Assembly (NCBI GenBank): GCA_039566865.1
Contig: CM076960.1
Span: 16,164,501-16,228,500 of the forward strand
DNA: 64,000 nt
Origin: Aurelia coerulea
Lineage: Eukaryota; Cnidaria; Scyphozoa; Semaeostomeae; Ulmaridae
Direction: 5' to 3'
In this document: positions 12,860-20,700 of the stretch, in pieces
How positions within the stretch are numbered: position 1 is the first letter of the stretch
Layout: each line of letters begins with the position of its first letter
Notes under the pieces: generated by a model
What the model was told of the DNA's origin: nothing
Seen by the model: the letters and a program-made list of their open reading frames with translations, nothing else
The model's database searches: none
Position numbers and translations under genes: made by a program

Positions 12860-14701
12860 GAAAAACAAAACTGTTAAAAGCAAAACGTTTCGATTATAAA
12901 ATCTTCATCAGTTGTTTACAACCACAGGACAGCCAAGTATTTATAGGAAACATTAACATAAAATCGTGATAAAATCCCCCCGAGACCCCCCTTAAAAACA
13001 ATGCCAAACAACACACCTAGACTATCAAGTTTTCTTAGCCAGCCAAAACTTCCAATTCAAATAAAAGTTCATGGTAAATTCCCTAATCCTTTAGTTCTCG
13101 ACATCGGAATGGAAGCTCTGCGTATATAAAGTCTCAAGCAAACGAAGAAGCACGCCTCCCAACGACCCTCCTGGGATTTGCTTAAATTGCTAAATCCCTA
13201 GATGGCAAGACAGGGAATTCCACCCTGACACCACGTGCACACTGACACGAAATACGACCCCACAGGCGAACATATCCAATTCAACATCAGCCGCTCTTTC
13301 ATTGAGACCGTTGGGTGCAAAGGTTCCCAATTTGTATTGCATAATTAATTTATTTACAGTTGGTGGGAGCAATAGTTTAAAGAAAACTAATAAATACCAA
13401 CTATTTAAAATACAAAGTTCAAACATGATATAAACGTAAAATATATACATGAATCTATGTACACATCATCTGCAGATGTTGCAACTGCAAGTGTCTCCTT
13501 TCCAGCTCTTAATAATATTTTTGAATTGCTCTGTGTTTTGAGCAGCTTTTGTCGTGTCAGATAACGTGTTCCACAAAATGCTTCCTCTAAATGATAAAGA
13601 ATTGTTCCCATAAACTAAAGTATTAGTTTTAGGGAGCTGCAGGAGGTTATTTGTTCGTAGGTCATATTATTATTATTATAAATTAATAATATAATAACTA
13701 ATATAATTATATAAATAAATTATTATAAAATTATTAATTATATAAATATATATAATTAATAATAACTCGGATTATGTAGTATACTTGCTACAATGCGAAT
13801 GTTGCAATAAAAAGTATGTCGGTAGTACGAAGACTAAATTTCGCCAGAGATTTAACGTCTATAAATCGTATTTTCGGACCTACAAACAAAAGCGTCTCAG
13901 TGGTAATCTTCATACGGGTAAGCCGGTCCCACAGGCAAGCCTTTTCTCTCACTTTTTGAACAAAATCATCGGGGTGAGTTTTCGGTAGAAATAAGCATCA
14001 TCGATGGTGCAGGTGACGTATATTCGCTCCGTAGAAAGGAGCTTTTTTGGCAGTATAAATTGGGTTTATTTTCTCCACAGGGCCTAAATGAAAGGGTAGC
14101 GGATGTCGAGTTGGACTTGTTTGCCTGCGGGAGCGCTTAATCCTTCTACCGTTGCACTTAGATCTCAGGGGAAGGGGGAGGGGATGCTGGCTGGTTAACT
14201 TCGTGCAATTTGCACGTGGTGTTGGGGTGGAATTCCCCATCGGGCCATTCGGGATTTAGCAACTTAAGCAAATCCTTGGAGGGTTACTGGCTGGCGTCTG
14301 TTTTCCTGTTTCCTTGTAAACATTTATATTTCGGCTGACACTCTCAATCCCATGTGGGTAAAAGGTTAAAAGATAGGCTGTATGATTGTAATTTTATGGT
14401 TTGGAATGTGTCTAGGGTATTTTTGTTTTTATCTAAATAAGTTTATGTTAATTTTGTTTACGCTGTAAAACGTCTGTATTATTGTAAGTCTATAGTTTGG
14501 AATGTATCAAGGGTATCGTAATTTTGATTTTATGTAAATTTTATGTTAATCTAATTTTATTTACATTGTATATAAACCTGGCTGTCCGGAGTTGTAAAGT
14601 AAACTGATGAAGATTTTAATCGAAACGTTTTTGACAAATAACAGTGTGTTTTTTCATATATTTTATTTTCTGTTGTTTTTTTATGGTGCTTTTAGTTCAA
14701 T

Positions 14702-14733
<32 letters not shown>

Positions 14734-17700
14734 CATTATTATTATTATTATTATTTAGACATTTGGTTATTGAATTATGCTACAACGTGACGATAATTTT
14801 CCTGTTTAGGCGAATTACTCTGGGAATGCAAATCCTATTTGACCATGCGAGGCTGCAAAATCTAAGTTGAGATCTCATCTATACCAACATAGATATAAAA
14901 TGTAAAACGAAAACGAGGCCATGTTTGCAATCCGGTCAAGTTTCCGCTTCGAGCGTGGGGCCTAAAAAGCTGCGAGAAACGGATAACCTTTTGCAAATCG
15001 TGGAAACTATTTTAAGTTGGAAAATCTGTTTAACATTACACTGGCACTTCTTTCCTTTGCCCTGACAACAAGGATATTTACAACCAGAGCAATCTATATG
15101 CATTTAGGCATATTATAGCTGATGATGTGATGTTTCTCCACAAACAAGAACAGAATAACATACAAAAATTTCAATTATTTCGCCGTAGGCCTATCATATG
15201 AAGATATTTTTGCAGACAGAGGAGACATTTTGTTTTCCGAAATGACTAAATTCTTTCAGCAGCTTAGTGTAACAATGGCCTATGAGTCGAGTTTAAAATC
15301 GCCAATAAAGCTGAACTGTTGAAATGATGTTGAAACAAAGGGGATCATCCTATCTATCTGGATGTGTCAAGGAAGAGCTTCCATGAAAGTCCAGCACCTC
15401 CAAGATTTCAGAGAACATTGGCTCCAATTTGTTTTCAAACGGCAAGCTTTGTCTTCAGCAAAGAAAAGATCCAAAGCACACTTTCAATCTTCAAGAGAAC
15501 CAACAATGAAAAGCAAATTTCATCAAGATAAAATAAGGCATGCATGCGTTTTTCAAAAAGATTTGAAAATTAGCAAAAAATCAAGTGTTTAGCAAACTTT
15601 TAACCAATTAACTTTTGAAGCTCACAATGCATATGTTAATCACTTGAAAAGGAAAACTTCTCTGTGCAATTTGCAAAGTTTGCAGTTGGTAACTGTTGAT
15701 GGAACAAGGACTTCGTATCAAGAAATTCAACCTTGAAAGCAAGACAATATATTTGAATTTGGGTACATTTTACAAAAGGCAAAATTACTACTTGAAGGGA
15801 ACAATTGTTGTTCTTAAAGTAAATCAACGGGGTTAAAAAGCAACTTAGCTAGGGGGACTGGGTCCATCTAAATATAACCAAGATAACCTATTGTATTTTA
15901 TGTTCTTGATCGATGAAAACAAAAGGAAGATTAATGGCGCCTGCCGTTCTTTTGTGCTATATTTAGATTATGTCGCTATATCTCCGTTCATTTACTTTAA
16001 TCTTGCCACCAGATCTCCATTAAAATAAAAACACAGTTAAAAGGGTATAATTTTTTGGTTGATTTAATAACTTGGTAACCACTTATCTCAAGTGTAGTTT
16101 CAGGTTCAAAGTAAACAAAATAAAAAGTAGGGACAAGATATATTTTTCTTATGAACGCACCACAAATTGTTGCATCAATCAGCTACTGTACTGTATATAC
16201 CCCACCCCACAGTAACCTGTGAAGCAATTTTTGTAACCATTCTGAACTGTTGATCTTTTGTGAAGAACACACACAAAGAAGTGCTGTTTTCATTCTTGTT
16301 TTTCAATACACAAGCATAAGTTTCACACAAAAAAAAAACACTTTATCAAAGTAACTGAATTCATTGATATCACACTGTAAACTTCAATGCAACGAAAAAA
16401 AGCAAAATGAAATTTTTACCATCAGGCATTTTACTTCCTCTAATCATTTGATAATAATAACCCAGCATATATACACGCATTTTTTATAAGAAACAAGATC
16501 CAGGGCTGGTAGGCAGCTTCGTAAATTTTTGGGCCATTTTGCTTCCAAAGTTTCTTAGGTGTTTCTGTTTCTTATATTTTTAATGCGGGAAGTGTAGAAC
16601 TAATTTTGTTTTGTCTAAAGGGTCCCAAACTACTTAGTAAGATCTCCAAACATAAGTAAATAACATAATTTGCACTCAAAATACCCGTACCAAACAAGCT
16701 GGGGAGATAACTGGGAAAGCTAGGGCTTCCTCACTTTCCCTAGCTTTTTCATCAAAACAAATTTCAAGCTGGGATTTTTTTCCCAGGAAGCTGGGGTAGC
16801 TGGGAATCAGTACCCAAAGAGCTAGGAAAGCTGGGAAATGTTCCCAAAAAGTTCCATTATATTCCACTATTTCCCAGCTTTCCTAGGAATTTTACTCTCT
16901 TTCCCACCTTTTTTATCCTAGGAATCCTTGGAAGCTAGGAAATTTTGCCCAGAAGTTACCCAGAAAAATCCTAGGAATTCCTGGGTATTTCCCAGTTTTT
17001 CTAGTATGGGTAAAGGCGAATTTCCAGTCAGTGGAATTTTCCGAGCGGGCGGAATTTGAGACAATAAAAGGTCGCTCAGCCGTAACTTTCTATTCAATTC
17101 CAGGGCGTCATTTTCTCACGCAGACAAAGAAACTTCCGCCCGCTCGGAAAATTCCACGGACTGGAAATCAGCCTTAATGTCCAAACAGTTGCTTCAACTG
17201 TACAGTGTCAAAATATTTTTGAGTGTGATAGGAAACTTAAAACACTGCAAATTACAAAAGCTTCTTTGCTTTTTAAATTCAGGTAGGGTTGTTTTTTAAC
17301 TTTCAAAAATTGAGCCTTTTGTTTCTTATAAGCTGTTTCTTATAAAAAATATATGTATGTTGCATACAGTTGAATCATACATTTCCCTTTTTATTTCTTC
17401 TTTGGAGAAGTCTAGAGTTCAACTTACAACCATCAATCACAACTGAACAATGTCAAAAACGTTAAAAAAACATATGTTTTACTTTCTTGTCAAATCTATT
17501 TGGTTGCCAAAGTCCATGGGGTCCATTGTCCTGATGATGATAACCCTGCAAAGAATTGAGGAAAAATCAATTTTGCACCTGGCACAGTTTGGAAATCATA
17601 ACCTTTCTTCAGAATTACAGTACTTGATAGTATTTGATGATATTTCAAAAGTCATGTGACATTGAAAGCATTAAGAAATGTCCCACAGAGGAGTGGAAGT

Positions 17701-20700
17701 TCAAAACTCAAAAGCAGAGTGTTGCACTGTCTCTATGATGTTTGCTAGCCTCAATTTCTATGAACTGCCACATCAATGCTAATTTGATAAAGGTAGGATC
17801 TTTTTGTCAGAAAATTGAAATATTATAACAAGACTTTTTCACAAATACTTTGCAATTTTTCAGGGCAACCATCAAATGGCTCTAGAGGAATAAATTTCTG
17901 CTCCCTTTTACCTGAAGCCCTGAGGTGGATATTCATTTAGATGTGTTAATTGGAGTCAATCAATTTGATGTAAGATTTTGACCAAAGATTCAGTATCATA
18001 GACTGACTTGATACAAATCTTTGCTAGTGTGAAGACATGTATTATACCTTGCTCTTCCATTTTTTTAAGAAAAAACACATCCATATATAGAGAAGTTAGC
18101 TGTATGGATAATGGATATGTGCAGTAATCATGTTCATGATAAGAAATTTGGTAACTGTCAAATATGCATATTTTGTATAAGAAACTAAGAAGTTGGGCCA
18201 GAACTGAATGTTTCTTAAACTAATTCCGATTTTGAGTACTCAGAGTTTCTTATGAAATTCTTAAAGGTTCCATGTAGCAAATTTCATGTTCATTACCTGT
18301 AGGCCTAGTATGCCCTTGCGAACATTTCAAAATAAAGCTTTTTGAAGCATTTCCAATGTCTAACCATTTACTACTCAAGTGCCGAAACTTCCAAGTAATA
18401 TGAAACAGAAAACAGTGAAAGTAAAGTAAAAATATGTAAAAGATTTCCTTTTGCATGATGTAAATATTTATCTAATAACCACCCCTTCTTGTCAAATACC
18501 ACTATTTGTTCAAACTGCTGCACAATACAGGCTATCCTACCTTGCAATCATGTCTTATTTGCTGCGTTCTGTCGTCAGATCGGATGAGCCTATAGTAAAG
18601 GCCTATCTTCATGTGATTCCATCACAAACATATGGTCAAATGGGCCTAAGCAATGGCTCAAAAAGTCGATTTTTAAATTGCAAAAAAACGGTACTTTGCA
18701 AATTTTCCCAAAGAATCGAAGTGCAGACCACCAATCACTGATATATTCATTTTGCAAATTTACCAGTCGGCTTTTGGGGCAGGGTAGGAATTTTTTTCTT
18801 TTATAACAGAAAAGCAGATATGTTCTGGGCATGGTGTCAAAGTATTAAAATAGTGGACAACAAATTTTTGTATGGCATGCTTGAACGAGATGACGAGGGG
18901 CAATGACGAAATGGAAATCGACATCTAACATATTTCACCATTCTCTGGACGTCTGCACTCGACTTTAAATCACAACAGATTAAAATCATGTGTGTTTGAC
19001 GTCAAAGTAGCCATTCTGTAGAAATTTCTCCCGGTCGTCACTTGCACAAACTAAGACGATTTCTGGCAAACTTTGCAAATTTTCCTGGTAAACTCACCTG
19101 GTGCGATCTATACCATAAACTGAAAACAAAAATTTTTGAATACAAGGCTCCTTCACAGGAAGCGCTCAAACGCCTATACTTTTCTCTATTTTCAATTATT
19201 CGATCTTATCGTTCTTCGTTTAAAGGGGCTCCGTCGTCAAAATATAAACAAAACGATGATTTTTGCAGTTTTTTGAAAGGTGATATCACAAAAGATTTTC
19301 GTATTTTTTTCAAATGAATGCTGTTTGTGCATTAATCCTTGTACTTCACTAATGAACAAACCAAACATTCATATCTTCTACGATTGCTCGGATATAAGTG
19401 GATTTTTAACGGTCACTTTTTTGTGGCTTGGGTGAAGCCACCAAACAAACTGCAGAGAGCAATGGATGAACAATGGATAATCAGCGACACGTGCGAGTTT
19501 ACGGATTTGTTTACTGTTTAACGACTGAGCCCCTATAATGTTTTATCTATTCCGCAATTCATTCCTTCATATTTTTATTTGTTACTCAGACGGACGCAGG
19601 TATCGATTTTGTTTAATAGTTTCATGCGCTCCGGACAAAAAATGATTGGGCAAATCCAACATATGATGAGACTCCCAATTCCATTTATTAGTATTCCAAC
19701 AACCTCCACAGGACAACAAGGAAAGAATTTGGAAGGCAATAGCATGATTTGCTTTTGATTGACACAGCAATTTAAAGCGATTAGCGATCGCAGACTAAGG
19801 AAATTCTCTCAATCAGTAGTTCAAAAAAAGCAAAACTGCAAAAGTTTCTCTAAAACCCAGGTAGCTAGCTTGCTCGTTGTGCATTCCAGAAATTGTTTTC
19901 CAGAGCAAACATGAGCATATATCGCAAGAAGAAGGATATATCTACACATCTGCCTCGGGCAATTAATTTTTTTGGTTAAGAGCTGATTTGGAGGCGATTC
20001 AACTCTCTCATTTTTTGGGTGCAATGAAAACACTTACTGCTCAGCCTCTGAATCAGACAAATTAAATGCCCGGGGTAGATGCATTGATATAACCTTCTTC
20101 TTTCGATATATGCTCATGTTTGCTTTGCTCTCAGAAACAATTTCTGGAATGCACAACAAGTGCGCTAGCTACTTGGGATTCAGAGGAACTTTTGTGGCTT
20201 CGTTTGTTATTCCGATAACCTCTACAGGACATAAAATAGCAAACATCAATTATTTCGAACTGAGACATTTAGAAGATAGACAGTGCCGTTTGCTCTTGCC
20301 CTAGCCTAAGCTTACCCTTCTTTCAATTTGTGAATCTGCGTTTCCTTAAAGGCAATCTGTCATGCATTTGATGGGGTGATAATGGCAATACAAAGAATAA
20401 AAAATTTGAATGGCTGCTAATCCTGCTGACTTTCTACGACCATGGATAGTGATAAAGATCAGCCCTCCTTTGTTTCAAATACACAGATTCACAAAGAAAT
20501 TCGTTGTGTTGAGCTTTAACTTTGTTGTGGCCAATCAGATACATCACAGACTGCCTTTAAATGAAACAATGGATTGGTTTTTATAAAAAAATTGAAAATT
20601 TGAGAATTTCGTAATGTTACGAGTAGTGAACCTGCCTCAGAAAACTTTAAATTACCAGCCGTTTGTATTTCTTTCAGCCGAAGCACTGTTCAGTATCGTC

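Larger units (their letters stand above)
16481..17353. repeat. TTTCTTATAAGAAAC-type element with nested insertions
   Basis: Starts near TTTTTTATAAGAAACAAGATC and ends near GTTTCTTATAAAAAATAT. Its outer parts match 38810-39172 (GGGCTGGTAGGCAG, then GTAAATTTTTGGGCCATTTT). Two other repeats are nested inside: a degenerate AGCTGGGAA foldback (16677-17008) and a palindromic MITE (17012-17175). Neither is present in the 38.8-kb copy. Confidence 0.6.
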
